A model generated the notes under the pieces. That model was not told the origin of the DNA. It did no database searches and was given only the letters and a program-made list of their open reading frames with translations. Shown here piece after piece: positions 31,318 to 39,947 of a stretch of 64,000 nucleotides of DNA. Each line of letters opens with the position of its first letter. The stretch's first letter is position 1. This DNA comes from Sandaracinaceae bacterium. GTDB lineage: Bacteria; Myxococcota_A; Polyangia; Polyangiales; Sandaracinaceae. Both the position numbers and the translations under genes were made by a program. The stretch covers positions 1-64,000 of the forward strand of contig JACKEC010000018.1 in the NCBI GenBank assembly GCA_020633195.1, given 5' to 3'.

Positions 31318-31869
31318 GTGTTGGCTCGTAGGCTGTCCCCCGTCCTCACCGCGACCGCGGCGAGCGTCCTCGCCGTCGCGGTGCTCTGGCCGCAGCTCGA
31401 GGCGCAGGCCCAGCGCGTCCGCTGCCAGATCCACGTCACGCAGGCGCAGGTCCCCGGAAACCTGACCGAGCGTGGCCTCATCGCCTTCGCCCGCCGCCAC
31501 CACGCGGCCCGGCTCCGCGAGAGCTCCGAGGAGGAGCTGAACTCGCGCGTGTGGCGAGCCAACGCGGTCTTCGCGTTCAACCAGCCCCCCGGCGACCTCG
31601 AGTTCCACGCGCTCTTCTACGACGTCACCGACGGCGGCCGGAACTTCATCCGCGAGATGAGCGTGTTCGTCAGCGACCGCACCCAGCGGACGGTCCTGCA
31701 CCGCATCCAGCTCCCCCGCCCGATGTTCCAGCCCAACAAGCGCATCGAGATGGTGGTCACGCTCCGGCGTCAGGAGATCGGCACGACCCGCTTCATCATC
31801 GACGGTGAGGAGATCCGCCACAGCGGCCAGGTCGACTTCACCGACGAGCAAGCCCGCGGCGGCGACTGA
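31318..31869 (+). CDS. Exported protein of unknown function
   Basis: 183 aa from GTG 31318, with AAGGAGA 6 nt upstream. A signal peptide is seen (VLTATAASVLAVAVLWPQLEAQA, cleavage after AQA). The mature part is a mixed fold with strands such as FAFNQPPGDLEFHALFYDV, MSVFVSD and RIEMVVTLRRQEIG; no Cys pair or known domain is recognised. It is 24 bp upstream of the OmpA-family gene and probably co-transcribed with it, so it may be a periplasmic partner of that protein; this is inference. Confidence 0.75.
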   Translation: MLARRLSPVLTATAASVLAVAVLWPQLEAQAQRVRCQIHVTQAQVPGNLTERGLIAFARRHHAARLRESSEEELNSRVWRANAVFAFNQPPGDLEFHALFYDVTDGGRNFIREMSVFVSDRTQRTVLHRIQLPRPMFQPNKRIEMVVTLRRQEIGTTRFIIDGEEIRHSGQVDFTDEQARGGD

Positions 31870-31893
31870 CGTTCTTGGAATTCTCGCCGCCTC

Positions 31894-32952
31894 GTGGCGA
31901 CCCATGTCGTGGGCGAGGTCGGCGGGTGGCGACGGATCGGGCTCTTGACGCTGCTGGTGAGCGGCGCGCTCGGCTCGACGGCCCACGCGCAGGCGCCGTC
32001 GGAGGCGCGGCTCCGGTTCGGGGGGGCCGGGGGGCTCGTGGCCAGCGGAGACCAGCAGTCGGTCTTTCGGCTCGACCTCCCCGTGCTGTCCGGTGAGATC
32101 CACGCGGGCTGGGTCGCCCACGAGAACGTGGTGCTCGAGGCGCGGCTCGGTGGGGGCGCGTTCCTCTCCGACTCGCTCGGGCCGGGCGGGCTGCTCGACC
32201 TCGGGCTCGGGCTCGAGGTGGGCGGCGACGTGGAGGGCACGCGCCTCTGGGGCAGCGCGCACCTCGGCGCCGGGGTCACGGGCGACCTCGTGCGGCCCGT
32301 GCTGCACCTCGCGATCGGGATCGACGTCGCGGTCAGCCCCGAGGTGGGCCTCGGCCCGACCATCGAGTACGGGCACGTCTTCGAAGAGGACGGCGAAGGA
32401 TCGAGCGACGACGCCGCCTGGGTGAGCATCGGCGCGACGCTCACCTACCGGCCGCCGACCTCCCCGAGCGCGCCCCCGGAGCCCCCGCCGCCGCCCGTCG
32501 TTCACCCCCCGCGGCCGCCGCGCACGCCGCCGCCGGCCCCCGTCCACCCTCCCGTCGAGCCCGAGGTGTTCCTCGACATGCTCGACGAGGCCGCCGGCCT
32601 CGAGCCCCGCGAGCTGCTCGTCCCGGTGCTCTTCCACTTCGACTCGACCGAGCTCGTCGCCTGCAGCGTGGCGTCGCTCCGGTCCCTGCGTGACCACCTC
32701 GCCGAGCACGACGAGATCCAGGTCCTCGAGATCGAGGGCCACGCCGACGGCAGCGGCGGCGACGACTACAACCGGGACCTGTCCGAGCGCCGCGCCGCGG
32801 CGATCCGCGACTGGCTCGTCGAGCACGGGATCGTGCCGGAGCGCCTCCGCGTCGCCGCCCGCGGGGAGGCGTCCCCGGTCGAGACCAACGACGACGAGGC
32901 GGGCCGCGAGCAGAACCGGCGGGCGCGCTTCCGGGTGGTGCAGGAGCGATGA
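31894..32952 (+). CDS. OmpA-family outer-membrane protein
   Basis: 352 aa. A signal peptide (IGLLTLLVSGALGSTAHAQA) is followed by an N-terminal region of alternating strands (LDLPVLSGEIHAGWV, VVLEARLGGGAFL, LHLAIGIDVAVS) that should form a small beta barrel. A Pro-rich stretch (about 188-225) leads to a C-terminal OmpA peptidoglycan-binding domain: LFHFDSTEL, IEGHADGSGG, NRDLSERRAAAIRDWL and NRRARFRV, with the Asp and Arg that bind diaminopimelate. It links outer membrane and cell wall. GTG 31894 is used; GTG 31909 is an alternative. The stop overlaps the next ATG by 4 bp. Confidence 0.88.
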   Translation: MATHVVGEVGGWRRIGLLTLLVSGALGSTAHAQAPSEARLRFGGAGGLVASGDQQSVFRLDLPVLSGEIHAGWVAHENVVLEARLGGGAFLSDSLGPGGLLDLGLGLEVGGDVEGTRLWGSAHLGAGVTGDLVRPVLHLAIGIDVAVSPEVGLGPTIEYGHVFEEDGEGSSDDAAWVSIGATLTYRPPTSPSAPPEPPPPPVVHPPRPPRTPPPAPVHPPVEPEVFLDMLDEAAGLEPRELLVPVLFHFDSTELVACSVASLRSLRDHLAEHDEIQVLEIEGHADGSGGDDYNRDLSERRAAAIRDWLVEHGIVPERLRVAARGEASPVETNDDEAGREQNRRARFRVVQER

Positions 32953-34253
32953 GGCGCGGCGCCATCGCGCTCGTCGCGCTCGCCGCGCTGGGCTGCGACG
33001 GCTTCGGCCGCCCGATCGTGGGCCCCGTCGGGGACGGAGACGGCGGCGCCCCGAGGCAATGCGAGTCGAGCCCCGGCTGTCGCCCCGTGCCCCAGCTCGC
33101 CGACGACCACTTCGACGTGCCCCACGATCCCCCCGAGCCGACCGCGCTCGACTGTGACGGGGACCTCGTCGACGACGCGATCGACAACTGCCTCGGGGTC
33201 CCCAACCCCACGCAAGGACCCACCGACTGCGCGAACGCCTCGGCCGACTGCGCGCGGCTCGCGGCGGGTGAGACCTCGCTGGTGGGCGCGGATCTGCGCG
33301 GCTGCCGGCCCGGACCGATCGCGCTGCCCGGGGACCTGTCGCTCCACGGCGCCGATCTGAGCTGCGCCGACCTCGCGTTCACCGCGCCGGACGGCGCGTA
33401 CGTCGACCTGCGCGAGGCCAGCGTCACCTCGTCGCGCGTGTCCCTGAGCGCCGATCGGCCCGCGACCCTCGAGGTGAGCCGCACCACCCTGCGCTCGAGC
33501 GCGGTGAGCGTCGGCGGCGCCGCACGGCTCCTCGCGCAGGGGGCGATCTTCGAGCAGACGTCCCTCTTCGTCCTGGCGGGGAGCGGCGACGTGCGCGGCG
33601 ACGCGGAGCCCGCGCTCGACGTGGACGCGTCGAACCTCGCGCAGGTCACGATCTGGGAGGCGCCCGCTCGCCGCGCCGGGCGCGTCCGCATCGAGCGGTC
33701 GTCGCTGACCGCGACGCGGATCGACGCGCGAGTGCTCTCGCTCTACGGCGTCGACGTGGCCGCGAGCCGCCTCGCCGCCGACGAGCTCGACGCCCAGGAG
33801 ATCGAGGCGACGACCTCCGAGATCCGCACCGACCGCGGCGCCTTCGCGAGCGTGTCGCTCTCCGACGTCGTCTTCGATCGGTGCGTCGACCTTCGCTTCG
33901 CCGACTCCGATCTGCTCGGGGTCGACGTCCCCGCCTGCGAGCCGGAGCGCCTCCACGTGTTCCGGAGCGAGCTCGACGGATGCAACCTCGCCGGCGGCGC
34001 CGAGCTCGTCGAGTCGATCTTCCTCGCGGGCGTGCTCGGCGGCGGCCCGACGACGACGCTCACCGCGCGCGAGAGCGAGCTCGACGGCTCCCGGTTCTGC
34101 GATCTGGGCGCGGCGCGCTTCCTCGGCGGCGAGCTGCGCTGCGTGCACTGCGACCCGGACGCCTTCATGGAGGGCGCGAGCGTGTGCGTCTCGGGCACCG
34201 CGCTGTTCGAGCGGGGCTGCCCCGCCGTCGAGCTCGCGGCGGCCTGCGAGTGA
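32949..34253 (+). CDS. Lipoprotein with beta-helix-like repeats and an EF-like Asp loop
   Basis: 434 aa. The signal ends at LAALGC. A DCDGDLVDDAIDNC stretch (about 60-75) is like the calcium loops of thrombospondin type-3 repeats. From about residue 95 on there are repeats with hydrophobic residues every five (LVGADLRGC, LHGADLSCADLAF, LTATRIDARVLSLYGVDV, DVVFDRCVDLRFADSDLLGVDV), the pattern of pentapeptide or right-handed helix folds. At least ten Cys suggest disulfides in the periplasm. It is co-translated with the OmpA-family gene, but no function is known. Confidence 0.7.
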   Translation: MRRGAIALVALAALGCDGFGRPIVGPVGDGDGGAPRQCESSPGCRPVPQLADDHFDVPHDPPEPTALDCDGDLVDDAIDNCLGVPNPTQGPTDCANASADCARLAAGETSLVGADLRGCRPGPIALPGDLSLHGADLSCADLAFTAPDGAYVDLREASVTSSRVSLSADRPATLEVSRTTLRSSAVSVGGAARLLAQGAIFEQTSLFVLAGSGDVRGDAEPALDVDASNLAQVTIWEAPARRAGRVRIERSSLTATRIDARVLSLYGVDVAASRLAADELDAQEIEATTSEIRTDRGAFASVSLSDVVFDRCVDLRFADSDLLGVDVPACEPERLHVFRSELDGCNLAGGAELVESIFLAGVLGGGPTTTLTARESELDGSRFCDLGAARFLGGELRCVHCDPDAFMEGASVCVSGTALFERGCPAVELAAACE

Positions 34254-34286
34254 CCGGGCCCCCGGCCGAGCCGGGTAGGATGGCTC

Positions 34287-35144
34287 ATGGGCGCCGTCGG
34301 GACCTCCATCACCATCGAGCCCGCGTCGCGTCCACGAGGGAAGCCGCGGTCCACGTCGCTCGCCTTGCACCAGGCGATCACGCGCTCGACGAAGGGCTGG
34401 CTCGCGCGTCGAGGGTGGGGCGCGACCTTCGCTCCCATCGCGGTCTCGTATCTCGGCGACGAGGTCGCGGACGGCTATCGGGGCCGCCGCTTCTTCGCCT
34501 CGGACACCGAGCTCACGTGGACGTTCGGGGACAAGGCCGGCCTCTGCGGTGGCTCGTCGCACGCGTGTCTTCACTGGTGGGAGCTCGCGCTGAGCGAGCG
34601 CCGTGGAGCGTACGACGAGCTGGCCGCCGCCCGAGGGTGGCGCCTCACGACGCCGAGCCGTTCGACCCACGTCACCCGGCTGAGGACGACCTACCCGCTC
34701 CGCGGGCTCGCCAAGACGTACCCGATGTGCGTCCCCCCGTTCCGGTTCGGCGCGCTCGACTGGGCGGCGGCGAGCGGCCCCTTCTTCGACGAGGGGTCCC
34801 CCAGACCCGCGCTCGGCGACCTTTCGCGGAGCGAACGCTCCCTCTTCGTGCGCGCGGCCATCGTGGGCGCCTGCGGGTGCCCCCTCTGCGCGATCGTTCC
34901 CTTCGAGCGCATGCGAACCCCCGGCCCCCTGCTCGAGAAGTCGTGGCTGCGGATGGGAGAAGACGAGCCGCTCCGCGCGCTGTGCGAACGCGTCGTGGAC
35001 GAGCTCCCTGTCGACTGGATCCCGAACGTCGCTCCGGGCGCGCTCGGCGAGCTGATGAGCGCGCTTCGCACCACGAAGATCACCATCCAGGACGCCGCCG
35101 GCCTCGCGTTCCGAGCCGTCGAGGCGATGCGCCGCGGCGGCTGA
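34287..35144 (+). CDS. Protein of unknown function
   Basis: 285 aa, not recognised. No signal peptide or membrane helix. Arg-rich N-terminus, several Trp (WLARRGWGATF, HWWELALS, DWAAASG) and Cys pairs (GLCGGSSHACLHWW, GACGCPLC) that could hold a metal. Third-position GC is lower than in the flanks by eye, which would fit a recent arrival. The gene starts 33 bp after the lipoprotein gene with ATG 34287 and ends 26 bp before the convergent holA. It could be an effector or enzyme, but nothing supports either. Confidence 0.6.
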   Translation: MGAVGTSITIEPASRPRGKPRSTSLALHQAITRSTKGWLARRGWGATFAPIAVSYLGDEVADGYRGRRFFASDTELTWTFGDKAGLCGGSSHACLHWWELALSERRGAYDELAAARGWRLTTPSRSTHVTRLRTTYPLRGLAKTYPMCVPPFRFGALDWAAASGPFFDEGSPRPALGDLSRSERSLFVRAAIVGACGCPLCAIVPFERMRTPGPLLEKSWLRMGEDEPLRALCERVVDELPVDWIPNVAPGALGELMSALRTTKITIQDAAGLAFRAVEAMRRGG

Positions 35145-35170
35145 CCCGGGGGAGCGATCGCGGAGCGACG

Positions 35171-36244
35171 CTATCGGTAGGTGCGCAGCGTGCGCTGTAC
35201 GCGCTCGCGGACGCGCGGGCGCCCCGCGCAGAGCGCGAGGATCGCTTCCTCGAGCACGAGCTCGCCGGGCCGCTTGCTGCCCTTGAGGGCGAGGTCGGCG
35301 TCGGCGAGGGTGTCGAACGCGAACGCGAGGTGGACCGCGCTGAACCGCCCCGCCGAGGCGGTGAGCTCGGCCGCCTTGAAGGGCGGCGCGCCCGCCTCGA
35401 GCGCCGCGTCGCGCCCGCGCAGGCCGGACTTCAGGGCGTCGCGCATCCGCGCCACGATCCGCAGCTGGCGGGCGATCATCGCGAGGATCCGCAGGGGCTC
35501 CTCGCGGTTGTCGAGGAGCGAGCCCGCCGCCGCGAGCGCCTTGGGGACGTCCCGCATCCCGACCGCGTCGACGAGCGCCCAGATCGAGTCCGCGGCGATG
35601 CGGCTGACGCACGCCTCGACCGCGCCGACGTCGATCTTGGTGCCCTCCCCCACGTAGAGGCTGAGCCGCTCGATCGCGTCGTCGATCGCGGCGAGGTCCT
35701 CGCCGACCGACTCGACGAGCGCCTCGGCCGCGCGCGGCGTGAGGGCGTGGCCGCGGCGCTGCGCCTCGTCCTTCGCGAAGCGGCTCAGCGCGGGGCCCTT
35801 CATCGGCTGCGCCTCGGCGATCACCTTCGCGGCCTTGGCCGCCTTGAGCAGCTTGCCCGAGCCGTGGAGCTTCTCGGCCACGAGCACGAGGCAGGTGCTG
35901 TCGTCCGCCGTGGGGATGTACTCGGCGATCGCCTGCTGGTCCCCGTTCGACATCTTGTCGACGTCGCGGACGAGGACGAAGCGCGCGCGCGCCATCATCG
36001 GCAGGGTCCGCGCGGCGGCGACGACCTTGGCCCCCGACAGGCCCGCGGCGCCGTGGAACACATCGTCGTTGAAGCCCGGCGGCCCGTCCCCGAGGGAGGC
36101 CCGGCGCAAGAGGCCGATCGCCCGCTCGATCAGGAACCGCTCGGTCCCGAGCAGGACGTGGACCGGTGCGAAGGTCCCCGCTCGGGCGGCCTCGATGACC
36201 GGTCCGATGTCGCTCCCCGAGCTTCCGCGCGGCGGCCTTGCCAT
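35171..36244 (-). CDS. holA: DNA polymerase III subunit delta
   Basis: 357 aa. The delta subunit opens the beta sliding clamp within the clamp loader. It starts at ATG 36244 (MARPPRGS) and has the HolA order: an N-terminal mini-AAA fold (PVHVLLGTERFLIERAI, FNDDVFHG, TLPMMARARFVLVRDVDKM, STCLVLVAEKLHGSGKL), the lid helices (ALVESVGEDLAAIDDAIERLS) and the C-terminal collar domain (LRILAMIARQLRIVARM, AHLAFAFDT-type helix, LVLEEAILALC). No Walker A, as is normal for delta. It lies downstream of rpsT on the same strand, an arrangement common in bacteria, but with a 307-bp gap here. Confidence 0.9.
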   Translation of the reverse strand: MARPPRGSSGSDIGPVIEAARAGTFAPVHVLLGTERFLIERAIGLLRRASLGDGPPGFNDDVFHGAAGLSGAKVVAAARTLPMMARARFVLVRDVDKMSNGDQQAIAEYIPTADDSTCLVLVAEKLHGSGKLLKAAKAAKVIAEAQPMKGPALSRFAKDEAQRRGHALTPRAAEALVESVGEDLAAIDDAIERLSLYVGEGTKIDVGAVEACVSRIAADSIWALVDAVGMRDVPKALAAAGSLLDNREEPLRILAMIARQLRIVARMRDALKSGLRGRDAALEAGAPPFKAAELTASAGRFSAVHLAFAFDTLADADLALKGSKRPGELVLEEAILALCAGRPRVRERVQRTLRTYR

Positions 36245-36551
36245 GGGCGGGACCCTAGCAGGTCGTGCGGTCGTGGACCTCACCCTCGGATGGCCGCGAT
36301 CTGGTTGGGACGTCCCGGGCGTCGTGGAATTTCACGCGAAGCTCTCGAGTTCGAGGGGGGATCCCCCCTCGAGCTCCCCCCGGCTTCGGAAATGACGAAA
36401 ATCGCGCTACGCGCGAACGACATTTTCGTCATTTCCTCAGGAGATCGCCAAGGAGCAAAGAGGAATGGGGCTAGCCTCGCGACGCACCAACGCCAAGAGC
36501 GCCGCCCCCGGGTGGGAACGACGCTCGTGGACGCGCGATCGCGCAGATCGG
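36245..36551. other. Intergenic region with two strong palindromes
   Basis: About 307 bp between rpsT (upstream on the minus strand) and holA. It holds a 22-nt perfect palindrome at 36351-36372 (TCGAGGGGGGATCCCCCCTCGA split at its centre) and a 15-bp AT-rich perfect inverted repeat at 36388-36402 / 36422-36436 (GGAAATGACGAAAAT). No gene is seen. Confidence 0.8.
36388..36436. repeat. 15-bp AT-rich perfect inverted repeat
   Basis: GGAAATGACGAAAAT at 36388-36402 pairs exactly with 36422-36436 across a 19-nt centre. It is by far the most AT-rich patch of the region. It could be a terminator for rpsT, a protein-binding site or the trace of a small mobile element. Confidence 0.75.
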
Positions 36552-36812
36552 CTAGAGGGCGAGGACGCGCTCGGTGAGGCGCCCGATGTACCGCGAGCCG
36601 GTGCGGCGGTGGTAGATGCCCTTGGCGACGGCGCGGTCGATCAGGCTCACGGCCTTCCCGAGCGTGCTCGTTGCCGTCTCTTTGTCACCGGCGTCGATCG
36701 CGGCGCGGACCTTCTTGACGACGGTCCGAACGGTGGTGCGGATGTGCCGGTTGCGCGCCGTCTTCTTGTGCGTCTGGCGGATGCGCTTCTTGGCAGATGC
36801 GTGATTGGCCAC
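36552..36812 (-). CDS. rpsT: 30S ribosomal protein S20
   Basis: 86 aa, all helical and basic, as the family is. The start GTG at 36812 gives VANHASAKKRIRQ, the conserved S20 opening, with AGGAG about 9 nt upstream. Further conserved residues follow: KKTARNRHIRTTVRTVVKK and the C-terminal IDRAVAKGIYHRRTGSRY segment. It binds 16S rRNA early in 30S assembly. It has its own consensus promoter at 36850-36878 and is followed by a palindrome-rich gap, so it seems to be a single-gene unit. Confidence 0.96.
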   Translation of the reverse strand: MANHASAKKRIRQTHKKTARNRHIRTTVRTVVKKVRAAIDAGDKETATSTLGKAVSLIDRAVAKGIYHRRTGSRYIGRLTERVLAL

Positions 36813-36849
36813 TAGGAGCTCCTGAAATCCCTCAGATTCGGGGAGCGGA

Positions 36850-36878
36850 CTAGTACGCGCGGGACCCCACGTTGTCAA
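36850..36878 (-). promoter_or_regulatory. Consensus sigma70 promoter of rpsT
   Basis: On the minus strand TTGACA (36873-36878) and TACTAG (36850-36855) are separated by exactly 17 bp. Transcription would start near 36843, about 30 nt before the GTG. This is the best sigma70 match in the window. Confidence 0.8.
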
Positions 36879-36925
36879 GGCAACGCTTTGTTGGTGCAAC
36901 GACCGACGCGACGGATACTGGGCCC

Positions 36926-38512
36926 GTGAGCGCCGCGGAAGAGGGCGGAGGCACGCTCGCCCGGCGGGCTGGCATCGTCGCCGCGGGCACGCTGACCTCC
37001 AGGATCCTCGGCTTCGCGCGCGACGCCGTGATCGCCGCCGTGTTCCCCGCGGCGGCCACGGACCTCTTCTTCCTCGTCTTCACCATCCCGAACGCCCTGC
37101 GGATGCTCCTCGGCGAGGGCGCCGTCGCCTCCGCCGTGGTGCCCGTCTTCGCCGAGATCCGCACCCAGGAGGGAGAGGAGCCCGCCCGCGTCTACTTCGC
37201 CAAGATCACCGGGGCGCTGCTCGTCGTCCTCACGATCGTCAGCGGCGCCGGGGTCCTCGCCGCGCCGCTCCTCGCCCGCCTCTACGCCACTGGATACACC
37301 GACGACCCGCAGCGCTTCGCCGAGACGGTGACCCTCACCCGGGTCGTGTTCCCCTACATCTTCTTCATGGGCCTCGCGGCCCTCGGGATGGGCGGGCTCA
37401 ACGCGCTCCGGCGCTTCGCGGTCCCCGCCTTCACGCCGGCGCTGCTCAACGTCGCGCTCATCGGCGCGGCCTTCTGGCTCGTCGGGCCTTCGGTGTCGCT
37501 GGGCCTGCCGATGGTCGGCGCGCTCGCGCTCGGGGCGCTCATCGGCGGCGCGCTCCAGTGGATCGCCCAGTGGCCCGTGCAGCGCTCCACGGGCCTGCTG
37601 CGACGCCCCTCGTTCGACCCGTCCCACCCCGGCGTCCGGAAGACGCTCGGGCTGATGGTCCCGATGCTCGCCGGGTTCGGCGTCTATCAGGTCAACACGA
37701 TGATCGGGCGCAGCTTCCTGACCTTCCTGCCGGAGGGCTCGCAGAGCTTCGTCTACTACGGGCAGCGCCTCGTGGAGATCCCGCAGGGGATGTTCGCCCT
37801 CGCGATCGCGGGGGCGTCCCTGCCGACGCTCTCGGAGCTGCGCGCCGCGGGCGACCACGATCGGCTCCGCGTCTTCTTCGAGAAGGCGCTCCGCCTGAAC
37901 CTCTACCTCGCGATCCCCGCGACGGTGGCGCTCGTCGTGCTCGCCGAGCCGATCGTGGCGGTGGCGTTCGGCCGCGGCGAGTTCAGTCGCGCCGAGGTCC
38001 TCGCCACCGCAGAGTCGCTCCGCTGGCAGGCCGCGGGGATCTGGGCGATCGCGTCGGTGCGCGCGGTGCTGCCGATGTTCCTCGCCTACCACGACACGCG
38101 GAGCCCCGTGATCGCGAGCGCAGCTAACCTCGCGATCTTCGCGCCCGCCGCCTGGTTCCTGATGCAGGCCTACGATCACGTCGGCGTGGCGATGGCGCTC
38201 AGCGCCGCCGGGATCGCGCAGCTCGTCACCTTGCTCGCGCTCCTGCGGCGAAAGGTCGGCCGCCTCGGGTTGACCGCGGTGACCCGGAGCGCGGCGCGCT
38301 CGGGGCTGGCGGCGGCCGCGATGGCCGGCGCCGCGTGGGGCGTCACGCGCCTGGGATCGTGGGAGCGAGGCGGCAACGATCTCGGCAACGTCCTTTGGCT
38401 CGGCGGCGCCTGCCTCGTCGGGGGCGTCGTGTACCTCGTCGCGACGAAGCTGCTGCGCTCCCCTGAGCTCGAGGACGTGCTCGCCGGCGTCCGCCGCCGC
38501 GTGAAGCGCTAG
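36926..38512 (+). CDS. murJ: Lipid II flippase MurJ
   Basis: 528 aa, about 14 membrane helices. It moves lipid II across the inner membrane for cell-wall synthesis. MVN/MurJ marks: the N-terminal VAAGTLTSRILGFARDAVIAAVF (shown here in parts: TLTSRILGFARD), TDLFFLVFTIPNALRMLLGEGA, and the conserved Arg/Gln residues in FGVYQVNTMIGRSF. GTG 36926 fits the usual N-terminus; a TTG at 36872 would add 18 residues. It is divergent from rpsT and convergent with engB, with only 4 bp between the stop codons. Confidence 0.93.
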   Translation: MSAAEEGGGTLARRAGIVAAGTLTSRILGFARDAVIAAVFPAAATDLFFLVFTIPNALRMLLGEGAVASAVVPVFAEIRTQEGEEPARVYFAKITGALLVVLTIVSGAGVLAAPLLARLYATGYTDDPQRFAETVTLTRVVFPYIFFMGLAALGMGGLNALRRFAVPAFTPALLNVALIGAAFWLVGPSVSLGLPMVGALALGALIGGALQWIAQWPVQRSTGLLRRPSFDPSHPGVRKTLGLMVPMLAGFGVYQVNTMIGRSFLTFLPEGSQSFVYYGQRLVEIPQGMFALAIAGASLPTLSELRAAGDHDRLRVFFEKALRLNLYLAIPATVALVVLAEPIVAVAFGRGEFSRAEVLATAESLRWQAAGIWAIASVRAVLPMFLAYHDTRSPVIASAANLAIFAPAAWFLMQAYDHVGVAMALSAAGIAQLVTLLALLRRKVGRLGLTAVTRSAARSGLAAAAMAGAAWGVTRLGSWERGGNDLGNVLWLGGACLVGGVVYLVATKLLRSPELEDVLAGVRRRVKR

Positions 38513-38516
38513 CAGG

Positions 38517-39119
38517 TCAGCCGAGCCCGGCGACGCGCTGGATCACGCGCCACAGCTCCTCGACGCCGTCGCCGGTCACCGAGGAGAAGCCGATCGGCCG
38601 CTTCCGGAGCGGGCCCGCGAGCGCGAGGAGCGCGGGCTTGCGCTTGCTGGCGGGCAGCTTGTCGATCTTGGTCGCCACGGGGATCGACACCACGCCGTGC
38701 TCCTGCAGGAAGGCGAGCAGCTCGAGGTCGTCCTCCTCGGGCCCGCGCCGTACGTCGAAGATCGACACGACCGCGCGCAGGCCGGCGCGCTCGGTCAGGA
38801 AGCCCTCCACCATCGGGCCCCACGAGCGTCGCTCCACCTTGCTCCGCTTCGCGTAGCCGAAGCCGGGCAGGTCCACGAGGTCGAGGACCCCCTCCTGATC
38901 GTCGCCGAAGCGCAGCCGCGCCCGGAAGATGGAGAGCCCGCGCGTGCAGCCTGGCGTCTGGCTCGTCCGGACGAGCTTGCGGCGGCTGAGGATCTTGTTG
39001 ATCAGGCTCGACTTGCCCACGTTCGAGCGCCCCGCGAACGCGACCTCCGCGAAGGCCGGCGCCGGGAGCCCCGAGTGGACCGTGGCCGTCGCCACGAACT
39101 GCGCGTCGAGGACCTGCAT
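38517..39119 (-). CDS. engB: Ribosome-biogenesis GTPase EngB/YsxC
   Basis: 200 aa, usual length. A small TRAFAC GTPase needed for 50S assembly. Motifs in order: G1 GRSNVGKSS, G2 Thr in SQTPGCTRGL, G3 DLPGFGYA, G4 TKID and G5 FSSVTG. ATG at 39119. Upstream lies the 142-bp inverted-repeat element at 39132-39273, so its promoter must be inside that element or engB is read from the genes before it. Confidence 0.95.
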   Translation of the reverse strand: MQVLDAQFVATATVHSGLPAPAFAEVAFAGRSNVGKSSLINKILSRRKLVRTSQTPGCTRGLSIFRARLRFGDDQEGVLDLVDLPGFGYAKRSKVERRSWGPMVEGFLTERAGLRAVVSIFDVRRGPEEDDLELLAFLQEHGVVSIPVATKIDKLPASKRKPALLALAGPLRKRPIGFSSVTGDGVEELWRVIQRVAGLG

Positions 39120-39131
39120 CGCGCGGAGGCT

Positions 39132-39273
39132 AGCAGGCTGCCGAGAAAGGTCCCGAAGGGACCGTTCCGGCGCCTGCCCCGTGCCCGTGCCGTTCGCCTC
39201 ACGGGCACGGGCAGGGGCACGGGCATGCGCGCTTCGCGCGCGGCACGGAGCAGGCTGCTCTCGGCAGCCTGCT
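39132..39273. mobile_element. MITE-like 142-bp element with 15-bp perfect inverted ends (copy B)
   Basis: AGCAGGCTGCCGAGA at 39132-39146 is exactly inverted at 39259-39273. Inside are a GGTCCC-GAA-GGGACC hairpin (39149-39163), inverted GTGCCC/GGGCAC hexamers (39175-39220), a GCGCGC-TTC-GCGCGC hairpin and a second AGCAGGCTGC-TCTCG-GCAGCCTGCT hairpin. No ORF. The right end matches copy A at 23784-23852, and its last base forms part of the stop codon of the next gene. No clear target duplication is seen. Confidence 0.7.
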
Positions 39274-39911
39274 CAATACCGGTGGGCGCCGCTGCCGTGG
39301 AGGTAGCCGCGGATCGTCGAGGGGACGCGGAGGACCCAGTCGTGGATCTGGCCGCGCAGGACCCCGCCGAGCATCCCGCCGCCCGGATCGAGCATCACGC
39401 CGTAGCTGACGAGGGAGCGACGGTCCGAGTCCTCGTAGGGGCGCACCTGGATGAAGCCCCACGCCGCGCGCACGTCGTGCGGGCGCTGCCGATCGAGGCG
39501 GAACGCGATGTCGCGGCGCTCGTCGTCGAAGGTCATGCGCAAGTAGTATTGCGCGTTCACGAACCCGACCGCGTGGCGGATCCGCATGACGCTCTCGTCG
39601 CCGTGCTGCGAGACGACGTGCGCCTCCTCCGTCGCGGGGAGCATCCGGGTGTAGGCGGTGCGGTCCTGCAGCGCGCGCCACGTGACGTCGGCCGGCTGCT
39701 CGACCACCTGCCACGAGCTGCCGCCGATGAGGCTGAGCTGCCCGCGCCGCTGCGAGGTGCGCCGCGTGACGAGCTGCCCGGCGTCGAGCCTGCGCAGCTC
39801 GTCGGGCGAGAACGCTTCGGAGGCCGCGTCCGGAGTCTGCTGTGCGAACGCGGAGCTCACCAGGAGCACCGTCGTGACTGCCGCGAAGGCGCGTGCGGTC
39901 ACTTTCCCCAC
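39273..39911 (-). CDS. Exported START/SRPBCC-domain protein
   Basis: 212 aa from GTG 39911. A signal peptide (ARAFAAVTTVLLVSSAFAQQ) is followed by a helix-grip domain: WQVVEQPADVTWRALQDRTAYTRMLP, a strand ladder (ESVMRIRHAVGFVNAQYYLRM; shown in part), then a long C-terminal helix (LRGQIHDWVLRVPSTIRGYL). Such domains bind hydrophobic ligands; an exported version may carry lipids in the periplasm. It lies 36 bp downstream of the mepA-like gene on the same strand. Its TGA stop overlaps the adjoining repeat element by one base. Confidence 0.75.
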   Translation of the reverse strand: MGKVTARAFAAVTTVLLVSSAFAQQTPDAASEAFSPDELRRLDAGQLVTRRTSQRRGQLSLIGGSSWQVVEQPADVTWRALQDRTAYTRMLPATEEAHVVSQHGDESVMRIRHAVGFVNAQYYLRMTFDDERRDIAFRLDRQRPHDVRAAWGFIQVRPYEDSDRRSLVSYGVMLDPGGGMLGGVLRGQIHDWVLRVPSTIRGYLHGSGAHRY

Positions 39912-39947
39912 GGCCTGAGCATGTCACGCGGAGGCCGCCCGCGCATG

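Noticed and set aside
39132..39273. Complete insertion sequence
   Set aside because: No transposase frame inside; too short, so only a MITE-like or structural repeat.
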